Shown: positions 40,037 through 48,821 of the stretch, piece by piece
How positions within the stretch are numbered: the first letter of the stretch is position 1
Layout of the letters: each line of letters begins with the position of its first letter
Assembly (NCBI RefSeq): GCF_030818015.1
Contig: NZ_JAUSZX010000001.1
Coordinates: forward strand, 1,426,001-1,490,000
Reading direction: 5' to 3'
DNA length: 64,000 nucleotides
Origin: Arthrobacter globiformis
GTDB taxonomy: Bacteria; Actinomycetota; Actinomycetes; Actinomycetales; Micrococcaceae
The notes under the pieces: model-generated
The model's database searches: none
What the model was told of the DNA's origin: nothing
Seen by the model: only the letters and a program-made list of their open reading frames with translations
Made by a program: the position numbers and the translations under genes

Positions 40037-40183
40037 CCGGTCTGAGCGGGTACGAAGAAGTCCACTGCGAACGGTGACACAAGATCGGGCCTCCGGCTGC
40101 GTTTGCGCATCGCTGCCCCGGGACCGACGCGCCAGCCCACATCCAGCCAGCGATTACACCCTCAACTGTGAAGAGCCATGGGG

Positions 40184-40208
40184 CCGGCCGGGAACATTGC
40201 CCGGCCGG
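40184..40208. terminator. GC-rich hairpin between the reductase and SDR genes
   Basis: CCGGCCGGG and CCCGGCCGG form a nine-pair stem with a seven-base loop. There is no T-run. A possible terminator 148 bases after the reductase stop. Confidence 0.5.
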
Positions 40209-40269
40209 GCGCCGTTGTCTGTGGGGACCCGTCTCCGGTTCAGCGCTCGACCACAGCAAAGGACACCTC

Positions 40270-41103
40270 ATGCCCCAGCGCACCATTGTCATTACCGGCG
40301 CAAGCGACGGCATCGGGGCAGCAGCCGCGCGGAACCTGGCGTGGGCAGGGGAGCGGATCGTCGTCGTCGGGCGTTCCCCAGAGAAGACCGCAGCGGTCGG
40401 TGCGGAACTCGGCGTCGACTTTTTTGTCTGCGACTTCGCGGAGCTGAGGCAAGTGCGTGAGCTTGCCGCGGCGTTGCGCGAAAGATACCCGCGGATCGAC
40501 GTCCTGGTGAACAATGCCGGCGGGATCATGCGCGGCCACGAGCTGACCCTGGACGGCCACGAGAGGACGTTCCAGGTCAACCATTTGGCACCGTTCCTGC
40601 TCACAACCGAGCTGATGGACATACTCACCGCAAGCCATGCAAGCATCATCAACACATCCAGTGCTGCCAACGGATTCGGACGGCTGGATCTGACAGATCT
40701 CAACTCGAGGCGGCGCTACTCAACAAACCGCGCCTACGGCACCGCGAAGCTGGCGAACATCCTATTCACCGCGGAACTGCAGAACCGCTATGGGAAGGAC
40801 GGCATTGCGGCGGCGGCTTTCCACCCCGGCGTCGTGGCCACCAACTTTGCGGCGGAGTCCACCAGCTGGTTCCGGCATGCTTACAAGACCGTGTTGAACC
40901 GGTTCCTGCTCTCGGCCGAGCAGGGCGCCGATACTCTCGTATGGCTCGCCACATCCACGCCCGGAAGGGACTGGATGCCGGGGGCCTTCTACGTCAAGCG
41001 TGCGTTGGCGAAGGCCAACAAGCAGGCTTACGACGCCGAGCTGGCGCGTAAGTTCTGGGACCGCAGCCTGGAGCTGGTCGTCGCTGACTTGGCAAAACCT
41101 TGA
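40270..41103 (+). CDS. Short-chain dehydrogenase/reductase
   Basis: The 277-residue oxidoreductase starts at ATG 40270; the upstream sequence is weak (AAAGGACACC). It belongs to the retinol-dehydrogenase-like branch of SDR proteins, as shown by TGASDGIGAAAARNLA near residue 9, VGRSPEKT, CDFAELRQV, VLVNNAGGIMRG near 86, SIINTSSAANGFG, and the catalytic YGTAKLAN near residue 155. HPGVVATNFAAES and the last third match the same branch. It uses NAD(P)H; the substrate is unknown. The gene is not in an operon. A set of imperfect tandem repeats begins 35 bases after its stop. Confidence 0.88.
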   Translation: MPQRTIVITGASDGIGAAAARNLAWAGERIVVVGRSPEKTAAVGAELGVDFFVCDFAELRQVRELAAALRERYPRIDVLVNNAGGIMRGHELTLDGHERTFQVNHLAPFLLTTELMDILTASHASIINTSSAANGFGRLDLTDLNSRRRYSTNRAYGTAKLANILFTAELQNRYGKDGIAAAAFHPGVVATNFAAESTSWFRHAYKTVLNRFLLSAEQGADTLVWLATSTPGRDWMPGAFYVKRALAKANKQAYDAELARKFWDRSLELVVADLAKP

Positions 41104-41137
41104 GGGTCTGCCAAGCAGGCCCCTCAATGAGGCCATT

Positions 41138-41233
41138 GCGGGAGGGTTTGGGATTAAGCGGCGGAAGCCGCGGGAGGGTTTGGGTTGAGGCGACGAAACC
41201 TGAGGAAGCGTTTGGAATCAGCGGCGCAGGCGA
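41138..41233. repeat. Three imperfect 32-base tandem repeats
   Basis: Units starting at about 41138, 41170 and 41202 share GCGGGAGGGTTTGGGATTAAGCGGCG (the first two nearly identical; the third degenerate, GAGGAAGCGTTTGGAATCAGCGGCG) and run into the last codons of the GGDEF-EAL gene on the other strand. Intergenic between convergent genes. Confidence 0.7.
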
Positions 41234-43425
41234 AGACCGTCGAGGGCTTCGAGGGCTACGGCTGAGCGGCTGATGGCCTGCTTGAGCCCGGCCTCGGATT
41301 CGGGAACCGAGAACAGGTAGCCCTGCAGCGCGTCGCACTGCAGGTCCGTCAGGTAGGCGGCCTGTTCGGCAGTTTCGATACCCTCCGCGGTGACACTGAG
41401 ACCCAGGCTGTGGGCCATGTTGATCATGGAGCTGAGGATCGGCAGCTTCTCCGCCCCCGTGCGGACCATGGAGACGAAGGACTGGTCGATCTTCACCGCA
41501 TCCACCGGCAGATCCTGAAGGCGGCCCAGCGAGGAGTAACCGGTGCCGAAATCATCGAGCGCAACCCGTACGCCGGCGCTGCGCAGGCTCGCCAGCTGGC
41601 TGATCAGGTTGTCGTCGGCGTCGAAAAACACGCTCTCCGTCACCTCCAGCACCAGCTGCCGGGGATCCATCCCGTGGGACTCGGACATGCCCAGCACGCT
41701 ACTGGCGAAATCGGAATCCCCCAGCTGCACACCGGACACATTCACGGCGAGTGAGCGGCCAGTGCCGCCCGAAAGCCAGGGCCCCAGCTGAATGAAACTT
41801 TCCCGCATCATCTGCAAACCGATCGCCGAGATCAGCCCACTGCGCTCCGCCGTCGGAATGAACTGCGACGGCGGGACGTTCCTGCCGTCGCGCTCCCACC
41901 TGGCCAGTGCCTCGAACTGGATCACCTCGCCCAGCCGCGGCGACACAACCGGCTGGTAGCTCACGCTGATCTGGTCATTGTCGACGGCGAGCCGCAGTCC
42001 GGCTTCCATGTCCGTCCGCTGCACCAGGGCCGTCATCATCTCCGGCTTGAACCGCATATACCGGTTCTTGCCGGCGGCCTTGGCCGCATACATCGCCACA
42101 TCCGCTCGCCGCAGCAGCTCCGACGCAGCCACCGCGTCCTCGCTCAGTGAAGCGATCCCCAGGCTCAGGCTGGGCCGCAGCATGGACCCCTCGATCCGCA
42201 CGGGGACGTTGAGCGACTGCACGATCCGCTCCGCGACGGACTCGGCATCCGTGGCTCCGGTCAGGAGCACGACGAACTCGTCACCGCCCAGCCGGGCCAC
42301 CGTGTCGTCGGGCCGGACGCATGCCCGCAGCCGCCGGGCCACCTCCACCAGCATCTGGTCCCCGGCGGCGTGGCCAAGGATGTCGTTGACCTCCTTGAAG
42401 TCGTCAAGGTCCAGGAGGAGGACGTCGACGGCGGCACTGGAGCTGCCGTGCAGCGCTTCCGACAGCTGGTCATGGAACAGCTTGCGGTTCGCCAGCCCCG
42501 TGAGCGGATCCTGGAACGCCATGGCCTTGAGCTGCGCGGCCTGCTCGGCGAGATCCGCCATGGCCTGCCGGGCCTGTTCCTGGGCTTTGCGCCGCGGCGT
42601 CACGTCGCGGAAGCTCCAGACCCTGCCCACCACGACGTTTCCCACCCGCTGCGGCCGTGAGTACCGTTCAAAGGTGCGGCCGTCGAGGAACTCCAGGGTG
42701 TCGTGGCTTTCCGCGGCGGGGTGCGCGTACAGCTCGTTGACCTTGTCCACGAAGCTCTCCGGGTGCGAGAGGAGCCCAAGCACGTGTTCCATCACTGCTG
42801 CGTCATCGCCCGTGGCCATCAGTTCGCGTGGGATACCCCACATCTTGGTGAACTGTTCGTTGATGCCTGCGATCTTGCCGTCGATGCCCACCACCAGGAT
42901 CCCGTCGGCCGTGGACTCCAGGGTAGCGCTGAGCAGCGACATCGCTTCCCGCAGCTCGGCGTCGGCCTCCTGCCGGTGAAAGGTGGGCCGGACCGACGCG
43001 ACCAGGCTTGGGCCGCCGTCGGACTCCAGCAGCGAGCAGGCCACTTCGCCGTGGAACTCCGTGCCATCACTGCGCAGACCGTAGGACTCGAAAGGGGTCT
43101 GCGCGGCGGCGCTGTCTCCGGACTCGCTGCGCAGGCTGGCGAAGAGCCGGCCGAAACCGCTGCGGTAGCCTTCGGCGAGGAGCATACGGTGGTCCCGGCC
43201 CACGAGCTGAAGCCTGCCGTAGCCGAAGAGCCGCTCGGCGGCGGCATTGGCCTGGGCGATGACGCCGCCGCCGTCCACCACCAGTACCGCGTCCGGCAGC
43301 GCGTCGAACAGGGCAGCGGTACTGGCGGCCGGATCCCCCTCAGGGCGTGGGGAAGCCGCCGTCATGCCACCGTTGCGTGAGACCGCGAGAAACTCACTGA
43401 GCGTCCACCCCCTCACCTCGATCAT
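41218..43425 (-). CDS. PAS-PAS-GGDEF-EAL signalling protein
   Basis: The 735-residue soluble protein (start 43425 or the ATG at 43365) makes or degrades cyclic di-GMP. Two PAS-like domains occupy about residues 38-145 and 165-275. The GGDEF domain has DPLTGLANRKLF near 306, the inhibitory I-site RPDD at 371-374 and GGDEF at 380-384. The EAL domain starts about 490 with FEALARWERDG and continues through LDDFGTGYSSLGRLQDLPVD near 650 and KIDQSFV. Both catalytic motifs are intact, so both activities are possible and PAS input may decide between them. No signal peptide or membrane helix. Confidence 0.93.
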   Translation of the reverse strand: MIEVRGWTLSEFLAVSRNGGMTAASPRPEGDPAASTAALFDALPDAVLVVDGGGVIAQANAAAERLFGYGRLQLVGRDHRMLLAEGYRSGFGRLFASLRSESGDSAAAQTPFESYGLRSDGTEFHGEVACSLLESDGGPSLVASVRPTFHRQEADAELREAMSLLSATLESTADGILVVGIDGKIAGINEQFTKMWGIPRELMATGDDAAVMEHVLGLLSHPESFVDKVNELYAHPAAESHDTLEFLDGRTFERYSRPQRVGNVVVGRVWSFRDVTPRRKAQEQARQAMADLAEQAAQLKAMAFQDPLTGLANRKLFHDQLSEALHGSSSAAVDVLLLDLDDFKEVNDILGHAAGDQMLVEVARRLRACVRPDDTVARLGGDEFVVLLTGATDAESVAERIVQSLNVPVRIEGSMLRPSLSLGIASLSEDAVAASELLRRADVAMYAAKAAGKNRYMRFKPEMMTALVQRTDMEAGLRLAVDNDQISVSYQPVVSPRLGEVIQFEALARWERDGRNVPPSQFIPTAERSGLISAIGLQMMRESFIQLGPWLSGGTGRSLAVNVSGVQLGDSDFASSVLGMSESHGMDPRQLVLEVTESVFFDADDNLISQLASLRSAGVRVALDDFGTGYSSLGRLQDLPVDAVKIDQSFVSMVRTGAEKLPILSSMINMAHSLGLSVTAEGIETAEQAAYLTDLQCDALQGYLFSVPESEAGLKQAISRSAVALEALDGLRLRR

Positions 43426-43429
43426 AGAG

Positions 43430-43500
43430 GCTGGCTAGGCCCCGCCGGCACCCTAACCTCGCAAGCCCGGCCAGGGAACCCGGCGTGGGCCCAGGCGCGG
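43430..43500. repeat. Dispersed CTCGGCCAGGGAACCCGG-type repeat, single copy
   Basis: CCCTAACCTCGCAAGCCCGG and CCAGGGAACCCGGCGTGGGC match the tandem units at 61176-61283 with some changes. Intergenic between the GGDEF-EAL gene and the UDP-glucose dehydrogenase gene, which run in the same direction. Confidence 0.6.
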
Positions 43501-43509
43501 GGGCGCGGC

Positions 43510-44892
43510 TTAGCCGGCGGAGACGTGCTCAGCCTGCTGGGTGGCTTGGGTGCCGAGGCCGCGCACCGTCCAGCCTTCCGCCTGCCACGCCGCAGTGTCC
43601 AGCACATTCCGGGCGTCCAGCACCGTCCGGCGTCGAACCAGCTGCCCGACGGCGGCCGGAGACAGTTCGCGGTACTCGGCCCATTCGGTCAGCAGCAGCA
43701 CCAGCTCGGCACCCTCAAGCGCCCGCGTGGCAGAGGCCTCGAACCGCAGCTGCGGGTAGCGCATCCACGAGTTGTTGATGGCCTTCGGGTCCGTCACCGT
43801 GACGTGCGCACCCGCCGAGGCGAGCCGGAGCGCGACGTCCAGGGCGGGAGAGTCGCGGATGTCGTCCGTGTCCGGCTTGAACGCCGCACCCAGCACGGTC
43901 ACCGTCCGGCCGGCGATCGAGCCGCCGCAGAGCTCCTTGGCAACCTCCGCGGTCCGGGCACGCTGGCCGAGGTTGATGGAGTCCACCACGCCCATCCAGT
44001 CGTCCACGGACCGGACCTCCAGCGCCTGCGCCTGGGCCCGGAAACTGCGGATGTCCTTGGGCAGGCAGCCGCCGCCGAACCCCAGCCCGGCGTGCAGGTA
44101 CCGGTTGCCGATGCGCGGATCCATGCCCATCGCCTCGCTCAGTTCGGTGACGTCGGCACCGGCGGCGTCGCACAGTTCCGACATCGCATTGATGAAGCTG
44201 ACTTTCGTCGCCAGGTAGGCGTTCGACGCCGATTTGATCAGTTCCGCCGTCGCGAAATTGCACACGAGCCGGGGAATGCCGGCGCGCAGCAGCGGTTCAT
44301 ACACCGCGTCCAGCACGGCGGTCACGCCGCGCGCCGGTCTCTGCGTGCCGTCGCTGCGGCGCCCGAACGCGCCCTCCCTGCCGCCGCGCACCCCGTACAC
44401 CAGCCGGTCCGGCACCAGCGTGTCCTTCACCGCCGTGCCCTGCCGCAGGAACTCCGGATTCCAGCCCAGCAGCACATCAGGCCGTGCCGCGAGCATGCGC
44501 CCCAGCTTGTCAACGGTGCCCACGGGCACGGTTGATTTACCGACGACGGCGGCGCCCCGGCCCAGGTGCGGAAGGAGACTCTTGGTGGCGGAGACCAGAT
44601 AGCTGAGGTCGGCGCCGTCGGACGTCTTGGCCTGCGGCGTGCCCACGCAGAGGAAGTGAATCTGCGCCCCGGCGGCGTCGGCGAAGGCAGTGGAAAAGCG
44701 CAGGCGGCCGGTGGCGCGCCCGTCGCGCAGGAGTTCGTCCAGTCCCGGTTCGTAGAAGGGGGCGCGCCCGCTGGCCAGCTGCTCAACCCGTGCGGGGTCG
44801 ACGTCAATCCCCACCACGGTGTGGCCCATCGACGCGAGCGTGGCCGCATGCACTGCGCCGAGGTAGCCGCAGCCGATCACGGAAATTTTCAC
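43510..44892 (-). CDS. ugd: UDP-glucose 6-dehydrogenase
   Basis: The 460-residue enzyme oxidises UDP-glucose to UDP-glucuronate in the cytosol. It starts with the Rossmann motif MKISVIGCGYLGAVHAATLA and proceeds through FYEPGLDELL, STVPVGTVDKLG, NPEFLRQGTAVKD and KSASNAYLATKVSFINAMSE. The catalytic Cys is in GFGGGCLPKDIRSF, and the C-terminal UDP domain has FKPDTDDIRDSPALDVA. Length is normal. Its start overlaps the stop of the GT4 gene upstream on the same strand (ATGA), so the two are coupled. Together they probably make a glucuronate-containing polymer or glycolipid. Confidence 0.93.
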   Translation of the reverse strand: MKISVIGCGYLGAVHAATLASMGHTVVGIDVDPARVEQLASGRAPFYEPGLDELLRDGRATGRLRFSTAFADAAGAQIHFLCVGTPQAKTSDGADLSYLVSATKSLLPHLGRGAAVVGKSTVPVGTVDKLGRMLAARPDVLLGWNPEFLRQGTAVKDTLVPDRLVYGVRGGREGAFGRRSDGTQRPARGVTAVLDAVYEPLLRAGIPRLVCNFATAELIKSASNAYLATKVSFINAMSELCDAAGADVTELSEAMGMDPRIGNRYLHAGLGFGGGCLPKDIRSFRAQAQALEVRSVDDWMGVVDSINLGQRARTAEVAKELCGGSIAGRTVTVLGAAFKPDTDDIRDSPALDVALRLASAGAHVTVTDPKAINNSWMRYPQLRFEASATRALEGAELVLLLTEWAEYRELSPAAVGQLVRRRTVLDARNVLDTAAWQAEGWTVRGLGTQATQQAEHVSAG

Positions 44893-46058
44893 AGGGTGGC
44901 TCCTTGGGTACGGGGGGTCTTGTTTTCGGCACGCTCAACGAGCGATGTGCCGGCAATAACGTCCTTGTAGTGGCGCACCAGCTCTGCGCAGAGGGCGGGC
45001 CACGTCCGGCCCTGTACCGAGGCGTAAGCCGCCGCCGCGAACGCACGGCGTTTGGCGTCGTCGCCCATCAGGTCCATCACATGCCGGCGCAGGCCGGCCA
45101 AGTCACCGGGCTCATAGAGCCAGCCGGTGCGCGAATTCTCCACCAGGTCCAAGGGCCCGCCGCGGCCGGTGGCCACCACCGGCACGCCGGATGCCATGGC
45201 TTCCTGGATCGTCTGGCAGAAGGTCTCAAACTCACCGGGGTGCACGAAGAGATCGAACGACGCCACGGCCCGGGCCAGCTCCTCACCGCCGAGGAAGCCG
45301 GTGAACACCGCGTTGGGAAGGGCCTCCTCCAGCGCCGCCCGCTGCGGACCGTCGCCCACAATCACCATGCGGGTGCCGGGAACGTCTGCCAGCACGGCAA
45401 GGTCCTCCACCTGCTTCTCCACGGCCAGCCGGCCGACATAGCCGATGATCCGCTCACCGCCCGGCGCCACGGAAGCGCGCCACCCGTCGTCGCGCTTTCC
45501 CGGCGCAAAACGCGCGGTATCCACACCGCGCCGCCACATGCCCACCCGCCGAATCCCGCGGCCGCGCAACTGGTTCAGCGCGAAAGTGGACGGCACCAGC
45601 GTCCGGGACGCCAGGAGATGAATGTTGTCCACCCGGTTCCAGGCCCAGTTCTCCAGGAACGGCACCCCGTACCGGGCGGCGTAGCCGGGAACCTCGGTCT
45701 GGTAGATGGCCACCGTGGGGATCCCCAGCTGATGCGCGGCCTGCGCCGCCCGCCAGCCGAGCACGAACGGCGACGCCAGGTGGACCACGTCCGGTGCGTA
45801 CTCGGCAAGGATTCTCTTGACCCGGTACACACCCCCCAGCGCCACCCGCACGTTCGTGTAGCCCGCCAGCGGAACGGAGGGCAGCCGGTGCACAATCGCG
45901 CCGTGCACAACGTCCAGAACATCAGCGTCCGACGTCGACGGCGCAATCACCAGTACCTCATCGCCCCGGTCCTGCAGATGCTCAAGCACTCGCAGGATGG
46001 AGTGCGTGACTCCGTTCATCAGCGGCAGGAATGATTCGGCAACGATAGCGATCCTCAC
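44889..46058 (-). CDS. GT4-family glycosyltransferase (GDP-mannose-type)
   Basis: The 389-residue retaining glycosyltransferase has the GT-B fold. The N-terminal half has MRIAIVAESFLPLMNGVTHS and a following long helix, and VVHLASPFVLGWRAAQAAHQ. The C-terminal half has GYVGRLAVEKQVEDLAVLAD, VGDGPQRAALEEALP, and the EX7E-like site FDLFVHPGEFETFCQTIQEA with GRGGPLDLVE. It is closest to the PimB'/MgtA-like alpha-mannosyltransferases of Actinobacteria that act on membrane lipid acceptors such as phosphatidylinositol mannosides or glucuronosyl-diacylglycerol. The coupled UDP-glucose dehydrogenase favours a glucuronate-based glycolipid; this is inference. Confidence 0.85.
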   Translation of the reverse strand: MRIAIVAESFLPLMNGVTHSILRVLEHLQDRGDEVLVIAPSTSDADVLDVVHGAIVHRLPSVPLAGYTNVRVALGGVYRVKRILAEYAPDVVHLASPFVLGWRAAQAAHQLGIPTVAIYQTEVPGYAARYGVPFLENWAWNRVDNIHLLASRTLVPSTFALNQLRGRGIRRVGMWRRGVDTARFAPGKRDDGWRASVAPGGERIIGYVGRLAVEKQVEDLAVLADVPGTRMVIVGDGPQRAALEEALPNAVFTGFLGGEELARAVASFDLFVHPGEFETFCQTIQEAMASGVPVVATGRGGPLDLVENSRTGWLYEPGDLAGLRRHVMDLMGDDAKRRAFAAAAYASVQGRTWPALCAELVRHYKDVIAGTSLVERAENKTPRTQGATL

Positions 46059-46138
46059 CCCTCAACGGTGTTCCCGCCGTCTAACCGTGCGGGGGAGCGG
46101 GCGTGACCGGGAAGGGAAAGTTGGGTTAACAGGCGGGG

Positions 46139-46387
46139 CTAGCGTTCCTCGTGGCGGAGAACATCCGGCAGCTCGTCCACGAAGACGGTCTGCGGCGGGT
46201 CGAGGTAGATGACCAGCACCTCGTCACCCACCGGAAAGACACTGACCTTGTCGAACGGGTAGGCGTGGAATGCGCTGACGCCGCCACGGTACGGGAGCAT
46301 GACTTCCCCGACGGTGCCGGGGCCGATCCGCCCGGTTACCCGGCCGATCTTCCCGGTCAGACTCCGGTCAACGTTTCTGTGCACCAT
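46139..46387 (-). CDS. NfeD-like OB-fold protein, flotillin partner
   Basis: The 82-residue protein starts at ATG 46387 with CAAGGAAC upstream. It is almost wholly an OB-fold-like barrel: GKIGRVTGRIGPGTVGEVML, AFHAYPFDKVSVFPVGDEVL and VIYLDPPQTVFVDELPD match the C-terminal domain of NfeD proteins, without a membrane helix. It lies 35 bases after the flotillin-like gene on the same strand, the standard arrangement of flotillin with its NfeD partner. The pair is thought to organise membrane domains. The absence of the membrane helix is a deviation from the usual partner. Confidence 0.8.
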   Translation of the reverse strand: MVHRNVDRSLTGKIGRVTGRIGPGTVGEVMLPYRGGVSAFHAYPFDKVSVFPVGDEVLVIYLDPPQTVFVDELPDVLRHEER

Positions 46388-46422
46388 GTTCCTTGGCTTC
46401 CCCGGATTCCCTGGTACTGTGC

Positions 46423-47859
46423 CTAGGCGCCGGGCTGCTTCGGCGGCTGCTTGGCGTGGCTCTGCCCATTCTTCAGGGCAGTCGACAGCCGCGGCAGGAA
46501 CGAGCCGGCCTGGGTGATGATCCCGCCGACCATGCTGTTGAGGCCGTCAGCGCCGTTCAGGACGGTGAGCTGGTCCGCGTGTCCGAACGGCTCGGCCGCC
46601 GCCGCCACGATGGCCGGCATGTTCTCCGCCAGCTGCTGGGCGATGACAGCGTCCTGGTTGCTCTCCAGCGCTTCGCCGCGGGCCTTGATGCCGTCCGCCT
46701 CGGCCAGGGCTTTGGCCTTGATGGCGGAGGCCGCAGCATCGCCACGTGCCTTCGTGGCTGCCGCTTCGGCCTCACCGGTCACCCGGGTGGCCCCTGCAGT
46801 TGCCGCGGCCGCGCTCGCATTGGCCTGGGCCTCGACTTCAACCCTGCGGGCATTGGCCTGGGCTTCGAGTTCCGTCCGCTTGGCCCGCGCTTCGGCGGCA
46901 CTGATGTCCGCTGCCTTCTGTGCCTCCGCCTCGGTCCGCTGCGCGTAGGCCTTGGCGTCGGCGGGCTTGCGGATGGTGGTCTGCAGCTTCTGTTCCTCGC
47001 GGTCCGCCTCGAGCTTGGCCACTTCGGTTTCCTGGACCACCACCTGCTGGCGGGCTGTGGCGTCGGCCAACGGGCCTGCCTGCGCCGCATTGGCCTTGGC
47101 CCGTTCGGCGTTTGCCTGCGCCACCGACTGCTTTATTGCCGAGGCGCTCTGGGCATCCGCAATTTGAGCCGCGGCCTCGGCTTCCCGTTCCGCGGCCTCG
47201 CGGTTCCGGGTGGCCTCGGCGATGCGGGCTTCCGCTTTGACCTGGGCGATGTGCGGCTTGGCGATGTTCTGGATGTAGCCTGTGGGGTCCTGGAGGTCCT
47301 TAATCTGCAGGGAATCCACCACGAGGCCCAGTTTTTCCATTTCCACGCCGCTCGCGCCGCGGACCTGGGACGCCAACTTATCGCGCTCGCGGATGATTTC
47401 CTCCATGGTCATGCTGCCGATAATGGAGCGAAGGTGTCCCTCGAAGACGTTATATACCTGGCTTTCCATTTTCGGCTGCTGGCCAAGAAACCTTCGTGCC
47501 GCGTTGGCGATAAACGCGGGGGCATCCCCGATTTTGTAAATGACGACGCCTTCGACCACCACCTGGATGCCTTGGGACGTGACGCACGAGACCTTCAGCT
47601 CTGTCTCGTTCAGCGTGAGGGACAACGTCCGGACGGTCTGCAGGCCCGGAACCACCAGTGCGCCCCTGCCCGTGACGATCTTGAAGTCCATACCGTCGGT
47701 GTTTTCCAGGGTGCCGCGCGTCAATCCGGAAATAATGAGGGCCTCGTTTGGCTCGGCCACCTTCCACATCAGTTTGACGGCCAGCCAAATGACCAGAACG
47801 CCCAGAAGCACCGAGACAACAGTGACAATCAGGGGCAGGATGGCTGCCAGGTTCTCCAT
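46423..47859 (-). CDS. floT: Flotillin-like SPFH protein
   Basis: The 478-residue protein has one N-terminal membrane helix (about residues 5-27), an SPFH domain at about 35-200 (VAEPNEALIISGLTRGTLEN, then GIQVVVEGVVIYKIGDAPAF and MTMEEIIRERDKLASQV) and a long Ala/Glu-rich coiled coil to about residue 410 (EAEAAAQIADAQSASAIK, then many AEA/QAxA heptads). A C-terminal assembly segment reads NGADGLNSMVGGIITQAGSF. This is the length and layout of bacterial flotillins, which scaffold membrane microdomains. The NfeD-like gene follows in the same transcript. No operon gene upstream; the 320-base gap before it holds a terminator of the opposite block. Confidence 0.93.
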   Translation of the reverse strand: MENLAAILPLIVTVVSVLLGVLVIWLAVKLMWKVAEPNEALIISGLTRGTLENTDGMDFKIVTGRGALVVPGLQTVRTLSLTLNETELKVSCVTSQGIQVVVEGVVIYKIGDAPAFIANAARRFLGQQPKMESQVYNVFEGHLRSIIGSMTMEEIIRERDKLASQVRGASGVEMEKLGLVVDSLQIKDLQDPTGYIQNIAKPHIAQVKAEARIAEATRNREAAEREAEAAAQIADAQSASAIKQSVAQANAERAKANAAQAGPLADATARQQVVVQETEVAKLEADREEQKLQTTIRKPADAKAYAQRTEAEAQKAADISAAEARAKRTELEAQANARRVEVEAQANASAAAATAGATRVTGEAEAAATKARGDAAASAIKAKALAEADGIKARGEALESNQDAVIAQQLAENMPAIVAAAAEPFGHADQLTVLNGADGLNSMVGGIITQAGSFLPRLSTALKNGQSHAKQPPKQPGA

Positions 47860-48116
47860 GGCGGTGTCCTCTCAGTGCAATTAGAAGGCCCAAATGCGAG
47901 GCCCGGCCTTTTTCCGGTCGGGAAACCTGCCGGATAAGCACGGGATTTGCGGAACCGGTAAACCATGAAATGCGGGATGACCAGCTGTAATAGACAGTGT
48001 GGTGGTGCGCCGGGGCATAGTCCAGCAATTCCGCCGCTTTCGGAGAGCGGGCTCTCAAGGTCATCCGAGTCGGGTCCGGGCTCTGGCCGGTTGTTGCCGC
48101 ACCTGGCCACACACAA

Positions 48117-48147
48117 ACGGCCGGCCCGCGCTAAGCGGGCCGGCCGT
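48117..48147 (-). terminator. Terminator of the DUF3618-holin operon
   Basis: ACGGCCGGCCCGC and GCGGGCCGGCCGT form a 13-pair perfect stem with a five-base loop, 33 bases after the DUF3618 gene stop on the minus strand, followed by TTTGTGTG on that strand. Confidence 0.9.
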
Positions 48148-48179
48148 CGTCGTACTTTGACTGGTAGGTGTTTTGACCG

Positions 48180-48821
48180 CTACGTGTTTTGGACGTGGTC
48201 CTTGGCGTCCGTGGCGGTTGCTTTGACGTCGGAGGCGGCGGTTTGGCCTTCGTCCTTGACGTGCTGGGCGGCGTCGGTGGCGGTGGCCTTGACGTTTTCC
48301 ATGGCGTCCTGGGCGGGTTCCTTCCAGCCCTGGGCCATGTCCTTGGCTGCTTCGGTGAGCTGGCTGGTCATGGGTTCGGCGGCGGTTTTCAGCGCGTCGG
48401 CGGCTTCGCGTTCCTTCTGGCTGGCCGGGATCAGGGAGGAGGCGAGCAGCCCGGCGCCGAACGCGATCAGCCCGGCGGCGAGGGGGTTGCCCTGGGTTTT
48501 GGCGGCGACCTGGTGGGGTGCGTCGGCGATCGCGTCGCCGGCGGTGCTGATGGCGTTGCCGGCGGCGTCGGTGGCCTGGTGGAGGCCGCCGGTGGTGCTG
48601 TGCGCGGCGTGGTGGAGGCTGCCGGAGGTGCTGTGGGTGGCGTGGTCTGCGGTGCCCATGACTTTGTCCTTTACTCCGAAGACGGCGTCTTTGACCTTGC
48701 TGGTCTGGCGGTGGACGATGTTGGACGGGGTGACTTTGTCGGCCACGGCGTCCACGTTGGTGCCCAGGCGTTCGCGGGTGGCTTCGATGTCGGCGCGGAT
48801 GGCGTCCGGGTTCTCACTCAT
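48180..48821 (-). CDS. DUF3618 protein with Ala/Thr-rich helical tail
   Basis: The 213-residue protein carries the actinobacterial DUF3618 signature at its N-terminus: SENPDAIRADIEATRERLG and TNVDAVADKVTPSNIV, which is a short helical motif of about 50 residues. A His/Ser/Thr-rich quasi-repeat follows (SLHHAAHSTTGGLHQATD), then one hydrophobic segment at about 115-130 (AAGLIAFGAGLLASSLI). A final amphipathic Lys/Ala/Asp-rich region with repeated ATATDA units follows. The last 80 residues look LEA-like. Its start overlaps the stop of the holin-X gene (48818-48821). Genes of this pair are widespread in Actinobacteria near cell-envelope and stress loci; the molecular role is unknown. Confidence 0.85.
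   Translation of the reverse strand: MSENPDAIRADIEATRERLGTNVDAVADKVTPSNIVHRQTSKVKDAVFGVKDKVMGTADHATHSTSGSLHHAAHSTTGGLHQATDAAGNAISTAGDAIADAPHQVAAKTQGNPLAAGLIAFGAGLLASSLIPASQKEREAADALKTAAEPMTSQLTEAAKDMAQGWKEPAQDAMENVKATATDAAQHVKDEGQTAASDVKATATDAKDHVQNT

Noticed and set aside
46393..47937. Long 514-codon frame on the plus strand antisense to flotillin
   Set aside because: Shadow of the SPFH gene, low-complexity Gly/Arg-rich product with no motif.
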